A DNA stretch of 64,000 nt from Paralvinella palmiformis (GCA_025642065.1 JAODUP010000032.1:729501-793500), one strand, 5' to 3'; positions 37,490 to 48,692 are shown, numbered from the stretch's first letter. The notes: generated by a model not told the origin, from the sequence alone. Made by a program: numbers and translations.

Positions 37490-37762
37490 AGTAAAGTAGA
37501 GATTCCATATACACAGTATGCATATTCATATGTTTCAGGCACCCCTCTCACCTTTTGACATATAGTTGTTTGGAAAACCTGCTTTGACACTAGAATCGGA
37601 CAGTTGAATCCAGAATCTTACGACCCGGAGTCATAAAATTCTGGATTCAGTACCAATTGCTACATGGAGCGATCTGTTTTGTCAATCGCACATGTAGAAT
37701 CACGTCATATGTTTTCCCTTTTTGGCGCATTCACATACCACATATAATGAATCTCGGCTTAA
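37490..37762. mobile_element. GATTCCATATA-family element, full copy 2
   Basis: The left terminus AGAGATTCCATATACACAGT and the right terminus ATAATGAATCTCGGCTTAAG are inverted. The internal block GAATCGGACAGTTGAATCCA and GAATC matches copy 1. It lies 65 bases downstream of copy 1 in the same orientation. Confidence 0.7.
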
Positions 37763-37764
37763 GT

Positions 37765-38372
37765 TGTTGTGGTTTTGCGTTTCGGCAATTTGGCGCAGGG
37801 TCCATTTTTTCTTTTGCCACTTGGAAATTGGCTATGGCTCAATTGGCAATCAACAGTGCTAAGCCTAGATAACTTAATAATTGTTTTGTGTTTAATTTGA
37901 AACAATAAAACAGTACACCACTGTAAAACAATTAGTGACAAATTGGGCATGTGAAAATTTGAGCTTTTGTCACTAGGTGTCAACATTTCAAAAGTCTGTA
38001 AGCAACATTTGCGCCAATCAGTTTGTCTTAGATTTTCACAATGTTTGATCTTCATTAGCTCTCTGTGTGGTATCCTTTCAAACAATTAATGTATGTAGAA
38101 ATAAAATGTACTTGTTATTTATTGGCAACGAATTCTCTGGAAATAATCCATGATGTACAGAATGCTTTCTGGGATGCATGCACTTAAAAGGGAAAAACCT
38201 GACTGGTATTTCCAGGCATGAGACCAACAATACAAACTGAACAAAAGGAATTTGATGCAATATTTTAAAATTTATACAAATAGTTTGATGTGGTTAGTAG
38301 ACTTATTAAAATATGAAGTAATTATTTTCAGATATTTAATACCAGTATTCAATCCATGTCTTCACACAATAT

Positions 38373-38406
<34 letters not shown>

Positions 38407-38490
38407 AGCATGTAGATTGACTGCTTATCTAAGGCTTATCTACCATTACTATTATTTGAATTAACTATGTAGAAATTTTATTTTTATCTT
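37765..38490. other. Upstream region of the PDZ-PH gene
   Basis: A (TA)n tract lies at 38,369-38,406. TTTTATCTTTTAAG at about 38,480-38,494 is a possible splice acceptor for a 5' UTR exon just before the first coding ATG. The promoter is not identifiable. Confidence 0.4.
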
Positions 38491-38538
38491 TTAAGGTAAC
38501 CAGTAACATATGATGAACATCCGTATATAATAAAAGGC

Positions 38539-38598
38539 ATGTCTAAACTAGAGGAATGTGATTCTTTAATGAAGATACCATCATTGTTAAGCCTTGAG
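38539..38598 (+). CDS. PDZ-PH protein, exon 1 (residues 1-20)
   Basis: A 20-codon first coding exon: ATG, then SKLEECDSLMKIPSLLSLE, ending at a GTAATT donor in phase 0. It joins in frame to the exon at 39,403, which itself begins ATG directly after an AAATTAG acceptor. The gene runs through exons 38,539-38,598, 39,403-39,990, 40,667-40,846, 45,969-46,205, 46,964-47,125, 53,943-54,044, 54,600-54,710, 55,976-56,145, 61,837-61,982 and 62,678-62,720, at least 600 residues, and continues past the window. Domain order (disordered acidic N-terminus, PDZ, PH) resembles mammalian Pdzph1, named only as a possible relative. If this exon is not used, translation could start at 39,403. Confidence 0.6.
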
Positions 38599-39099
38599 GT
38601 AATTATTTTATGCATATTCATGAATTACTGTCTAGTGGCAATCCATAAACAAATTTCACACATAGGTCTGTTCATGAAGTGTTTTGATAATTGATTGTCA
38701 GTGATGTTTTTTTTATATCCAAGCTAGATTTAAATAATTGTCTTCAAAACTGCTTTGGCTGATGGCAGAGGATTAAACGTATTATATCTTATCCCTACTA
38801 TTATTTAGACTGTATATAATTATATAATACCAAAATGGATCAGTGTTTGTCAGTGCGCCTAAGATCATCCCATAGTAAGTCACACGGAAATTATAAAAAA
38901 ATATATACCACTGCAGAAAGTTACGAATGGTACAGTTCTCATATACCGGTAGTGAAAATACTTGATCAGAACACATAAAATTTTTGGAAAATTCATTGGG
39001 TGCTTGTGAGACTACATTCATTTCATGATTTAATCAACATTATGTTGATGTATCGGTATAAATGACATATCCTGTGAAGAAGAAAAAAATATATATACA

Positions 39100-39146
<47 letters not shown>

Positions 39147-39402
39147 TTGCAAGATACTATTACAAGTCATTCCTATTTTGTGGAACAGAATGTTAATAAT
39201 ATATTTTTTAAATAGCTGAAAATAGCTAAAATGGATGTTTATTATAGTTTGGCATATTCTTGTCAGGTCACTTTATGTACAGATTGTTTCTGTTGTTATA
39301 TATATGTGTGTGTGTTTGTCTGCGTACATCCTACTGTTTTTTGCATCTTATTTGTCTTAAATTTGAACATACATGTAGTTAATTTTTTTTTAATGAAATT
39401 AG
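38599..39402 (+). other. PDZ-PH gene intron 1
   Basis: A GTAATT...AAATTAG intron of 0.8 kb with a long TA tract (39,091-39,144) and a T-rich run before the acceptor. Confidence 0.6.
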
Positions 39403-39990
39403 ATGGCAGAAGTTGAGGGAAACAAGCACGAAACTGATGTCATTAAGGAATCTGATGAGTTCCACACCAATCACAACAGTACACCTTCATCTTACGAGGT
39501 GAATAGCCAGCTTAATGAAGATGAGACAGAACCAGAGATGAATAATTGCTCAAGAATAACACCAGGCAGCACACGATCAAGGGAGTCAATATTCATAACT
39601 GAAGCATTCAGCTTTCTTCCACAAGAAGACGCTAATGAAAATGAAGTAGATTCTAAGAGTGAAGTGACAGTGTCATCTGGTGAATCAGAATTGGATTCCT
39701 TGGCCACTGGTGCTGAAGATGGTGACTTAGCTAATGGTGGAAAGAAAATGATGCTGAAACAACCATTGATGGTCCAGTATTAGATCAGGGTAGTGCTACT
39801 GATACCACGATTCTCAGGAACCAAAATCAAACAGTGGTTGAACATTGTTCTTCTTCAATAAGTGACAGTAAAGATGGCTTGCATGCAACTCGTTTAATCA
39901 GCATGGAGTTCAAATTCCTTTCCAGTGATCAGTATAATCCTGATAATAAGTCTGAGGCGGAAATGTTGTCTACACTTCAAGAAAATGAAG
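39403..39990 (+). CDS. PDZ-PH protein, exon 2, acidic N-terminal region, frameshifted
   Basis: It encodes about 196 residues, rich in Glu, Asp, Ser and Asn, without a fold signature (starts MAEVEGNKHETDVIKESDEF; later FITEAFSFLPQEDANE and VTVSSGESELDSLA). The starting frame stops at 39,781. From about 39,745 the adjoining frame carries on in the same style (ETTIDGPVLDQGSATDTT) to a GTAAGC donor after 39,990. The exon is 588 bases. One base more would give exactly the phase (1) needed by exon 3. This points to a single missing base in the A-rich GGAAAGAAAATG near 39,739-39,750, either a sequence error or a real allele. See findings. Confidence 0.75.
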
Positions 39991-40666
39991 GTAAGCAAGT
40001 GTTGATCATTGTTATCATAGTAATCACTTTACAGCTGTTAGGGTATAGCTTGTTTTAAAGATTTCTCTGTTTGCCACATTTGTAAACACTTACTGGCCTC
40101 TGAAACAAGCTGTATCAGAGCTGTTAGTGTATTGCTTTGTGATTGAAGTGATATATTTGCTCATTCAAATGAGGATCTAATCATTAGAAATTACTTGAAC
40201 ATGATTTAACAATTTTATGAGAGAAAGTTGTTATGCTATGTGTATATTCTGTGTGCAGATATTAGGAGATGCCACAATTCTGACATTACTGTCCATACAC
40301 AGACACTTCCCAGCAATACTAGTCACCAGTTCTGAATTTACGAATAATGTGGTTAGAGGGAATCACAATTTAAAATAAAAACAAAGCTGATGAAATGAAA
40401 AAAAAAACGGATTAGGTTATGGTTTATATTTAATATTTAAAACAGGGATTGTGACATAGCTGTCATTCAGTTCTGTAAGAGTGAAGCTTGCCACTAATAA
40501 CAATGGATGACCAATATCAGATTTGGAGATTTGTTGCGACTAAAAAATTATTTTGTATCGTCTCACTTTCTGACTTTTTATTCACACTTAAGTCCATCAA
40601 ATTGTCTAGGCCATTTTTGTCAATACCATTTGTGAATATTAATCCAATTTCATAAAACATTTTAAG

Positions 40667-40846
40667 ATGAACAAGAAGATGAAGCAGGCATTGTAGATAC
40701 AAAGACCGATTCAGATGGTGATTTGAGTATTAATAATCCAGCTGTGGTGATGCGTCAGAAGTCTGTCATCTCTTCTCAAGGTCCTAGACCTTCAGATGTT
40801 TCAAATGAATCATCAGTGAACAGTGAATCTGATGATGATGATGACT
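40667..40846 (+). CDS. PDZ-PH protein, exon 3, acidic region
   Basis: A phase 1-1 exon of 180 bases between TTTTAAG and GTGAGT. It gives DEQEDEAGIVDTKTDSDGDL, then VVMRQKSVISSQGPRPSDVS and a Ser/Asp-rich end (SVNSESDDDDD). RQKS and SSQ look like phosphorylation-type sites, but that is inference. Disordered. Confidence 0.8.
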
Positions 40847-41977
40847 GTGAGTACATATAATAAATGAGATATAATTTTACAATGATTCATGCATTTTACT
40901 ATCAACCTGGTTGTATTTTATTTTATTTAGATTGAAAAATATGTGAAATGTGTTATTCAGAGATATATATTACGCATTATGGCAGTTTGAAGAAAGCCTT
41001 GTCCCTAATATTGTTTTTCATTTGTACTTATTTAAATACTGTAATACTTTATCTAGTTTTTTTAGTTGCATGATTTAGTATGATGTAAAATTTGTCTGAA
41101 TCCATTGTTATCATTTTTGTTAAACATTATATACTATTTTTAAATGCAAGTGCATGCACACACACACACACACACTATTTTTTCATCACTTCCATAATAC
41201 AGTTTGGTGGTGTATTGTAGTTCAAGTTTCCAGGTTGCTGATCTTATCCCAATGTTAGTTTCCCTCCATCTGCAGTACAGCTCAGTATAACAGTGAATCT
41301 GTTTTTTTTTTCATTGCCAGTTGTTGTGTTGTTTACTGATTTTGACCCCATTGTGGCTATAATTGTTCAGTACAGCATGTCAAAGGTAATAGGGGTCTGG
41401 TCTGCATTGGCGATACAACCTAGTTCAAAGTTGTGGATCTTGCATTATTTTATCGTAAAACACTGGAATTCTAATAGTTTATCTTCATAGTCCTCTGGAA
41501 GTCACTGTGACTGCATATGGACCATTGGTGTCTGCATAGGAAGCCATATGTCCAGCTTTCAGAGTCTCTGAAGTCAGTGATATGTAGATCTCTGGATGCT
41601 AGAGTCATAGTTCTGTTGTTGGTATGGCAATTCCCAGCTGTCTAACTTGTGCTGTCCAATCAACAAGATTCTGTGGAAGTTCAAGGAATTTAGCTGACTT
41701 CCCACATTCTGCTTTCTTTTGTTTAGATAACATCTGGGTCTATGCCAGTCTCTAACTTGAACTTTCTGCAACAGAAAACCAGCTGCACAGTTGCCACATG
41801 CTCATGCATAGCTAATGATGCATAGCTTTTCTTTTGCAGTGTACAAGTTTCTAACTCTACCCATGGCACTTTGTGAATGATTGGCTAGGATTTGCATTGC
41901 TATTTATAATACTCTAAACTTAATTGAACTGTGTTCACGGTTATTATAATAAATTACTTAATTTCCTTGTTTGTCTA

Positions 41978-43825
41978 CCATATATACTCATGTATAAGTC
42001 ACACTTGCATATAAGACATGTCTATTTCTAGGACCAATAAAGTCCCCTGGAGTCTTCTTTTTTAGGAACTATTAAAGTTGAGTTGCTATCTAATATCATT
42101 TTCAATTTAAAGATATGTGATTATGAAAAATAAAAATCAACAATTTGATAGCAGTATTTCATGTTTTATTAATACAATAAATTATCAACAATATTTATTT
42201 AAAACCCCAAAATTCATCATCATCATCACTCTCTTCATTAAACATATGTTGTATCTGTTCATGTGTCATCATACATCTTGTCATCTTCTTTGTTGGAGTC
42301 AGTGTCGAATTCTTCAAGCTGTTTATCCCACAATACTTCATCTTCTGTGCCATCCAAATCATTGCTGATAGAGCACTTCTGGAATATTTGGTAATGACTG
42401 TGAGGTCGATAAAATCCCAGGCCATCTTCACCCACTGTGTGATGGCCACTTCAGGTTGCCTGCTGCTGTTCATTCAAAAGAGCCAAACAACATCCAGGCT
42501 GACCACAGTTCACTAAGTTTGCACTTGAATAGATGATCAAGTGGCTATAGAATTGATATAACCCCCCATGGGATGATGGCGATATCTGTGTTCTGGCTAT
42601 GAGCTGTACGTTGTTTCACTTTGTTGGTGAGATGAACGCGGAATTGGTCCCAGACAATTAGACTTTTGGTGTATACAGGTCCATCACCTGGGCGTTCACT
42701 CCAAGCTTTCTGTAACCAGATTAACATCCCATCAGTGTCCATCCACCCTTTTGGGTGAACATAAACAATGACACCAGTGGGGAACTTCTCATTTAGCATT
42801 GTCTTTTGTTTGAATATGACCATCAGTGGCAGTTTGTTTCGGTCGGACATACATGCAATGACTGCAGTGAAATACAGCAAGGTGTTGGCAGATTTTGGTT
42901 TTCTGGCAGATTACCAGTTTATTACGGCACATGAAATGTGTGAGCCACCTAGGTGATTCAAGGGTGGATTTATTGTTGATCATCTGTTGCGCTTTCATTC
43001 TGATAGTGCCACGGGTAACAACATAATCCTGTTGTCTGTGGTCGCATATCCAGTCTTTCAGTTCTCGTTCTTCTTGGGGAAATGACAGCTTCCCCCTCTG
43101 CCTGCCTTCTTCGCTCATGGCATTTAAGCTAAGTCAAGCACGGCTTTTTACCAATCTTGCACTTGCTTGGCTGAAACATTGAACTCCCAAGCCATCTAAT
43201 CTGCCTGTTGTTATTACAATTGTCAGCATACTTCAGAACTTTTACTTTCAGTTTAAACTCTGTGTCAAATATACATCGTTTTCATTTTAGATTTCCAGAC
43301 ACAGTCATTGGGTAAATATAACAAGTATATGAATTTATGAAAATATCTCATTTATAGTATTACGTTTCTGTAATGCTGTTTGAAGAGTGAGTACATTCAT
43401 ATTAGTAGTTCCCACATACCAGCTTTGAAAGTAATTAAGAGTGTTTGCTGTAATAATTTTCCTTTGATGTAGCTTCTATGGTCATTCTTTGAGTGACCTC
43501 ATTTACTGTTCCATTCAGTTACACACATATTTCGATAGTAATGACATGTCTTTGTGATCACATCGCTAATTAGTGCATCAGATTAAATAATCATGGCAGT
43601 TATCACAATTGAGTTTAGCTTGTGAAAGACAACAGGAAAAACACATAACAAATTTGTTTATTGTTCATATTTTCATTATTAAGGTTGAAAAACAATATTA
43701 TCATATTTTCCCCTAAATTATCCCAAATATACCTTCCCCTTTAGTTTCACCTGCATATAAGTCGCACTCAATTTTGGTATAGATTTCGGAGCATAAAAAT
43801 GCAACTTATATGCAAGTATATATTG
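41978..43825 (-). mobile_element. pogo/Tigger-like DNA transposon, 1.85 kb
   Basis: The left end CCATATATACTCATGTATAA (then GTCAC) matches the reverse complement of the right end, CAATATATACTTGCATATAA (then GTTGC). The element is bounded on both sides by TA, the target duplication of Tc1/mariner-class elements. A second TGCATATAAG block lies inside each end. It encodes one transposase on the minus strand (see 42,190-43,320). It sits in antisense orientation within intron 3 of the PDZ-PH gene. It is inactive because the transposase is broken. Confidence 0.85.
42190..43320 (-). pseudogene. Tigger-like transposase, broken
   Basis: Minus-strand frames follow the order of a CENP-B/Tigger transposase. 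An N-terminal helix-turn-helix remnant (FDTEFKLKV..LKYAD, about 43,270) comes first, then a CENP-B-type DNA-binding region (43,118-42,900: LSFPQEERELKDWICDHRQQ, then LTHFMCRNKL). The DDE domain follows (42,880-42,545: TAVIACMSDRNKLPLMVIFK, VYVHPKGWMDTDGMLIWLQK, SLIVWDQFRVHL). IIPWGVISIL is followed by a stop where active relatives have Gln before PLD, and then PLDHLFKCKLSELW. An acidic C-terminus (ESDDDDEFWGF) follows. Frameshifts and stops make it a pseudogene. Confidence 0.85.
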
Positions 43826-44511
43826 TAATTATTATCTTGTATCATTTTTAATTACCAAATGATCAAAAGGATCATTATACAAGGTGTGAACATAAATCAC
43901 TAATCCGTTAATCCTTAGGTTCACATGTCACAGCTGTCAAAAATTTAATTAACTGGCTAATTATCTTCATTACTGTTAATTAGCAAGAGTTATTACATAA
44001 CAATATTCTGTTTTTATTTATCTTTTTTTAAATGTACAAGGACTGGTTAAGACAGTTAAATGATACCAAAGTTGGGAGAGTGATATTTATTTTCATCCAT
44101 CCCCTACCTTGCTTATTATTATGGAAGCACAAATAAGTCAGCAGATTGTTAGCGTATGTAGAAGGAAACAAAAACACTGTTGCACATTCATGAATAAAAA
44201 AATAACGAAGACACAAAACCATTGTAATCAACGTTTTTTAATGGAAAATAACACATTGTACATCAGGCATGGGGTAATCAGTAATTGTAATCCATTGTAA
44301 TTGATCACATGATTTCAAGTAATTGTAATTGTCATTTCCAGATGCAATGTAATCATAAATGTAATTGTAATCAGCAATTACTTTCATGATTACACAAGGT
44401 GTTTGATTATTTACCATGTTATATCATGCCAGAGATATGGCTTGGTATGTAAAGCAAAAGATAACAATAGAACTGATTTATTATTTAAATATTTTTTTGT
44501 TTATTATACAA

Positions 44512-44740
44512 CATTTTATATAGCACTCTATATAATTGGACTAAAATTACCCTAAAGCGCTTTACAGATAAAAGAAGTAGTTAAACATGTACCAAATATA
44601 GACTTTAAAACATTATAAAAAAAATTCGATTTAGATGTTAAAACAATGCTATGAATATGCAATGGCTTTGAATATGCAATGTCAAAGAAATGTGTCTTAA
44701 CATTCTTCTTGAACAAGTTAAGGGATTTCTACACATGTTG
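44512..44740 (-). mobile_element. LINE 3' end fragment
   Basis: TTTTATATAGCACTCTATAT, CCTAAAGCGCTTTACAG, then AAATGTGTCTTAACATTCTT, in the order seen at 18,118-18,460 and at the 3' end of the LINE at 50,290. Antisense to the plus strand. Confidence 0.5.
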
Positions 44741-45045
44741 CTGCTATTATAAGTTATATAAACAGGCATCTCAGATTAAATCATGTTGATTTCACATAGT
44801 TAAGCTCAAGCTAGTAACAGCCAGCAATCATCCATGGTTCGTTGTGACACCGTCATTTTAACTACAGCTCCAAACTACCCTGATTGGCCAGCAGTTGGAT
44901 GACAAGCAGCCAATTAAATTAACGCATGCATGCATTAGCAAACTTAAACAATGCTTATATTTACCCCTGTCCACATACAGGATGACAAACGTGGGCATTA
45001 GACGGAGATCAAAGGTCGAAGTAAGGAGTTGCGAGGTGGTCAGAG

Positions 45046-45047
<2 letters not shown>

Positions 45048-45087
<40 letters not shown>
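45048..45087. repeat. (TA)n microsatellite
   Basis: A pure TA tract of about 20 units. Confidence 0.95.
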
Positions 45088-45093
<6 letters not shown>

Positions 45094-45968
45094 TCGTAAC
45101 AACGTAGTATATACAATGTTATACAATTATTTTCAGTAGTAATAATTAAGTAGAAATACAGAAAAAGAGAGAAAAAGAACAGAGTAATCATTCATCCATC
45201 TAGACATGGTTTAGCCAGTAGAGAAGAAAAACGCATAGCAATAATTGAAGATGTGGTCAAGTTATAGAGGGAGTTGGAGTTGGGAGTTTGACTATATTCT
45301 AATTATCCTAAGTAGTATATAGACCTTACCAGGCTATAGTTATGCCACACATGTAACATTTCGTTACTAAATATATATTTCCCAAATATTCAAACAATTC
45401 CATTGATGTTGTTTGCACTAATTTTTTGGCGAATGCATTACTTGCTCTATGGTGAATATAGATCTCAGAAATATTAGAATAAATTAACATTGTACAATGG
45501 CATCAAAGTCTCTTGTTCTTTTTCATTTTAAGAACATACCAGAAAGTGCACATCTGGTTCTTACAAAGCAACATGTAAACATTGTTGCATGTTTATATTG
45601 GTATTATACATGTAATTGAGTGAATATTGATGAAGAATCTCATTCATGTTTGTGTTATATACATTTTAATCATGATTGTAATCATGATTACTTTATGATG
45701 TAATTATAATTGCAATCAATTACATTCATAATTAATATAATCGTAATCATAGTATTCTCGAGTAATCATAATCAATTACCTTGGTCCTGTAATTGCCTCC
45801 TGTAATCAGTATTCACCAATGTTCTCTAGCTTGAAAATCCAGTTGAATATTTTCCCAATATATACACCAAAACTAGGCTTATATTGTATTATATTATAGT
45901 ATATTCTTGAAAATACACTTCAATTATAGTAATAACTAATACTGTGTCCATTTTATGACGGTTTCCAG

Positions 45969-46205
45969 TGTGCATTGAACCAGGAGCATGGCGGAAGTCA
46001 AAATTCATGTATTTGAATGATGCCAGTGACACTGCTTCAGAAGGTAGTGTCACAGACAGTCCACACTTATCTTCAAGTCCAAAGCATTTTCGCTGCTTAT
46101 CTATATATCCACCAAAGACACCTGACAGCAAGGATGATGATGATGATGATGATGAACTAACTCAACAAGATGATCTGGAAGTCTTTCAATCAGACATCAA
46201 ACGAG
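45969..46205 (+). CDS. PDZ-PH protein, exon 4
   Basis: A phase 1-1 exon of 237 bases after TTTCCAG. It encodes CIEPGAWRKSKFMYLNDASD, then a Ser/Pro-rich stretch (SPHLSSSPKHFRCLSIYPPK), then a run of seven Asp (from (GAT)n) and DLEVFQSDIKR. The 3' boundary that keeps the frame is a GC donor: CGAG followed by GCGAGT at 46,206. The next GT (46,210) would cause an immediate stop in exon 5. Confidence 0.75.
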
Positions 46206-46259
46206 GCGAGTATTGTAAATTTGAACTGTTGTGTATTTTAGCTGTGTGTGTGTGTGTGT

Positions 46260-46485
46260 TTTAGCAGCGTGGAATAAGCTACTGGCACAGAGAATCTCGA
46301 AATCATGAATTCAAACTCTGGATGGTTCATCGGAGGACTATATATAGAGGGGTGACTTTTCATCCTGAGACATGGAACTGGTGAGACAGTATATGTCTCA
46401 GCATGAACAACTGACTTTCTGGATCCAGTGTTTGAATTAACGATTCAAGATTTTCTGTGCCAGTGCCTTATTCCACACTGCTAAA
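46260..46485. mobile_element. 225-bp hairpin (foldback) element
   Basis: The left arm (46,260-46,323; TTTAGCAGCGTGGAATAAGC, then ACTGGCACAGAGAATCTCGA) is the near-complete reverse complement of the right arm (46,423-46,484; ending CACTGGCACAGAAAATCTTG when inverted). The arms are about 62 bases with a loop of about 100. It lies wholly inside intron 4 of the PDZ-PH gene, about 55 bases after the GC splice donor. It looks like a miniature inverted-repeat element; no transposase source is known. Confidence 0.75.
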
Positions 46486-46963
46486 CCACATGCCCATATA
46501 CTGCTACCACATCCACTAAATCAGTTGTTAGGCTACAGATTCAGCATTGTTGCATTATTGTAGCTTCCTGGTCATTACTTAAGACAACGTTGTACAATAT
46601 TGATTTAATTTTTCATTGATAAATCATTGACAGTTTTATTGAATCCGGCATTTTACAGTATTATTATTATTAGTAGTAGTATTTTTATCATTATTATTAT
46701 TATTATTATTATTGCATCTAATGCTCTTTTTATTATAGCACTAGTTCAGTAAATATTTCTATTTTAGATTATTATACTTCAGTGTTTAATCTTAGATCAG
46801 TGGTTTATAAACCGGAGTTGATCCAGACATTTTAATCTGCTGTCGCTGATAGATTAGACATTCTCATGAAATTTTATTGGTTTTGTTTTAATTTTATGGT
46901 ATTCTGTAGAACTGGGGAAGGCTTTAGTTAATGAATTTATCATTTTGTTCTGGACGTATGTAG

Positions 46964-47125
46964 ACACAAATCAGCCTCCACCAACAGAGAGAAGTGACTC
47001 CCCCGTGTCAACAACAGTTACAGAACATGAATTCCGTTCTCGTTATCGATCTCTGAAGAAAACCAGAATCCTAAGGAAGGCCTCAACCAGAAAAGACTCT
47101 GCAAACAAAGAACAGTCTGTTATTG
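46964..47125 (+). CDS. PDZ-PH protein, exon 5
   Basis: A phase 1-1 exon of 162 bases between GTATGTAG and GTAAGT. It encodes TNQPPPTERSDSPVSTTVTE, then a basic stretch RSRYRSLKKTRILRKASTRK and DSANKEQSVI. The basic cluster could be a nuclear or membrane-binding patch. It lies just ahead of the PDZ domain. Confidence 0.8.
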
Positions 47126-47793
47126 GTAAGTCATGGACGTTTACCTGGCAATATTTCAGATATTCACTATTAATATTTGGCATTAATACTCTGAAAAGTC
47201 AGTTTTAATATTACCTGTGTTTAGATTTAATAATACAATATTTTCATACAATGCATGGTTTCTGACCAAACCATTTTAAAGCTAGTAATGATCTTGTGAT
47301 TATAATAGATTAAAATCCCTGTGACTAACCAGTATTATAAACACAAAATTTCATATGATTGTGAAGTAGTGTTAATGTAGTCACCAGTTATGTCCAATTT
47401 TATATCATAGCCTTACTTTTTGGGACAGATTTCAATTATATTCTCGAATGTAACTAATTTCTTGGTATAATCATCTGCTTCAGTCTAGATTTCAGGTTTT
47501 CTTTAAAAACTCTTTGTGTGTGTCAGCTTATTGCTTTGTAATTTCCTGCATTGCCTGGCAGCTTTCCTATGGTGGTGGGTCTGTTCCATTACATGGTATG
47601 TGAGCCTTCGTAGACTTGAGGCTCATTTCATTTAACTGACTATTTGAATTTATTGCTTTATGAACAAAGGAGAATGCTTTACACGTTAAAATGAGTATTA
47701 TTATAGGGATAAACATGTTTTTGTGCCATTGGTCTAAGTACACAAAACTTTACTCATACTATCTCTGTTATCTAGGCATGTATAGTTTTCTAA

Positions 47794-48420
47794 CTATGCT
47801 ACACAAACATCTGCATTGACAAATACCTGAACATTAACAACTAAATTTCGGACATATGCTGGATATCCTGTCAAATTTCGCAGATGTGAAGGTCTGGGAT
47901 CATATGACAGTGGTCGCTTCATCCTGCCACGTGCAGCATTCAACTGGCTTGTTTTAATGGGACTGTCATGGTGAGGTCTTGCACGGTGGAATATTTGTAA
48001 TACCTGTATTGGAATATTAGCATTGAACATTGCACAAACAATTTAGATGAAATGAACAGAAGATAAGAACTCTTGCACAAGCAAAAAATTTATAAATATA
48101 TTATATTGTAAAACCTTTTTAACAGGGGTACTTACTTGTGTGCACGTGAGTTCTGTCAGAATAATGGCATTAGTAACAATTTTTGTCAGCCCATATAATA
48201 CACATGCCACATGCTTGCAGTGGGTGCCATGCCAGCACCACACTGACACTGGGACTCCAGTGCCACCCCATCTCCATCAAGAGACAAGTCCACCTGATAA
48301 GATGTGGCCTTCTTCATCTCTGCCCACACAGATGCCTTGATGAACACCGGTGGAGTATTGCTAGCAGATACACGGATGTTGCAAATGTATCTGGAATAAT
48401 GATATTTATTATATTTAATA
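47794..48420 (-). pseudogene. SWIM zinc-finger protein fragment, two exons, broken
   Basis: Minus-strand pieces read VFIKASVWAEMKKATSYQVD, then SQCQCGAG, and in the next frame HGTHCKHVACVLYGLTKI. Together they have the C-x-C...C-x-H pattern of a SWIM zinc finger, with a one-base shift between the Cys pair and the CKH. The second frame ends TELTCTQ at a GTAAGT donor (about 48,130). An acceptor AATACAG leads to VLQIFHRARPHHDSPIKTSQ and LSYDPRPSHLRN (to 47,794), in phase 0. The 'CTQ.LQ.W...' and 'YDPRP' pieces recall SWIM/YqaJ-type proteins that are multicopy in aquatic invertebrates and likely linked to mobile elements. That assignment is from memory. Only a fragment is left. Confidence 0.5.
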
Positions 48421-48692
48421 GAATGTATTTAACGTCTTTTCTTTAAATTATATTTGCTAGATAAATATGACTTGTAAAGTATTATTTTGTTCCCACTTCT
48501 TAAGCCTATACCTAAATTATTATTAGGGTTCAGTACAGAAAATGGGTCCGGACCCCCTCCTGCCTAATTCTGCCCATGAATTATTGAAATAATTATTTTA
48601 CCTGTAATTAATGTGCCAAAAATTAGTTCATAATGTATCATTCTATGATATATTAAATAATTACTATTGCTACCAAGATAATGAGGCATATT

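Larger units (their letters stand above)
44264..45821. mobile_element. Probable non-autonomous element with AATTGTAATC subrepeats
   Basis: The left end CATGGGGTAATCAGTAATTG and the reverse complement of the right end, CATTGGTGAATACTGATTAC, are related. Both ends carry 100-150 bases of short GTAATTGTAATC/GATTACAATTG units in opposite orientation. Such dense subterminal repeats are typical of hAT-type elements. The middle holds a LINE 3' fragment (44,512-44,740) and a (TA)n tract (45,048-45,087) but no transposase. A flanking 8-bp duplication was not found. Confidence 0.4.
40847..45968 (+). other. PDZ-PH gene intron 3
   Basis: A 5.1 kb GTGAGT...TTTCCAG intron. It contains a Tigger-like transposon (41,978-43,825) and a probable non-autonomous element (44,264-45,821) with a LINE tail and a TA tract inside. 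A short (CA)n lies at 41,155-41,175. No host exon was seen. Confidence 0.75.

Noticed and set aside
39492..39707. Minus-strand frame opposite PDZ-PH exon 2
   Set aside because: Shadow of the plus-strand acidic coding exon, which has splice and phase support.
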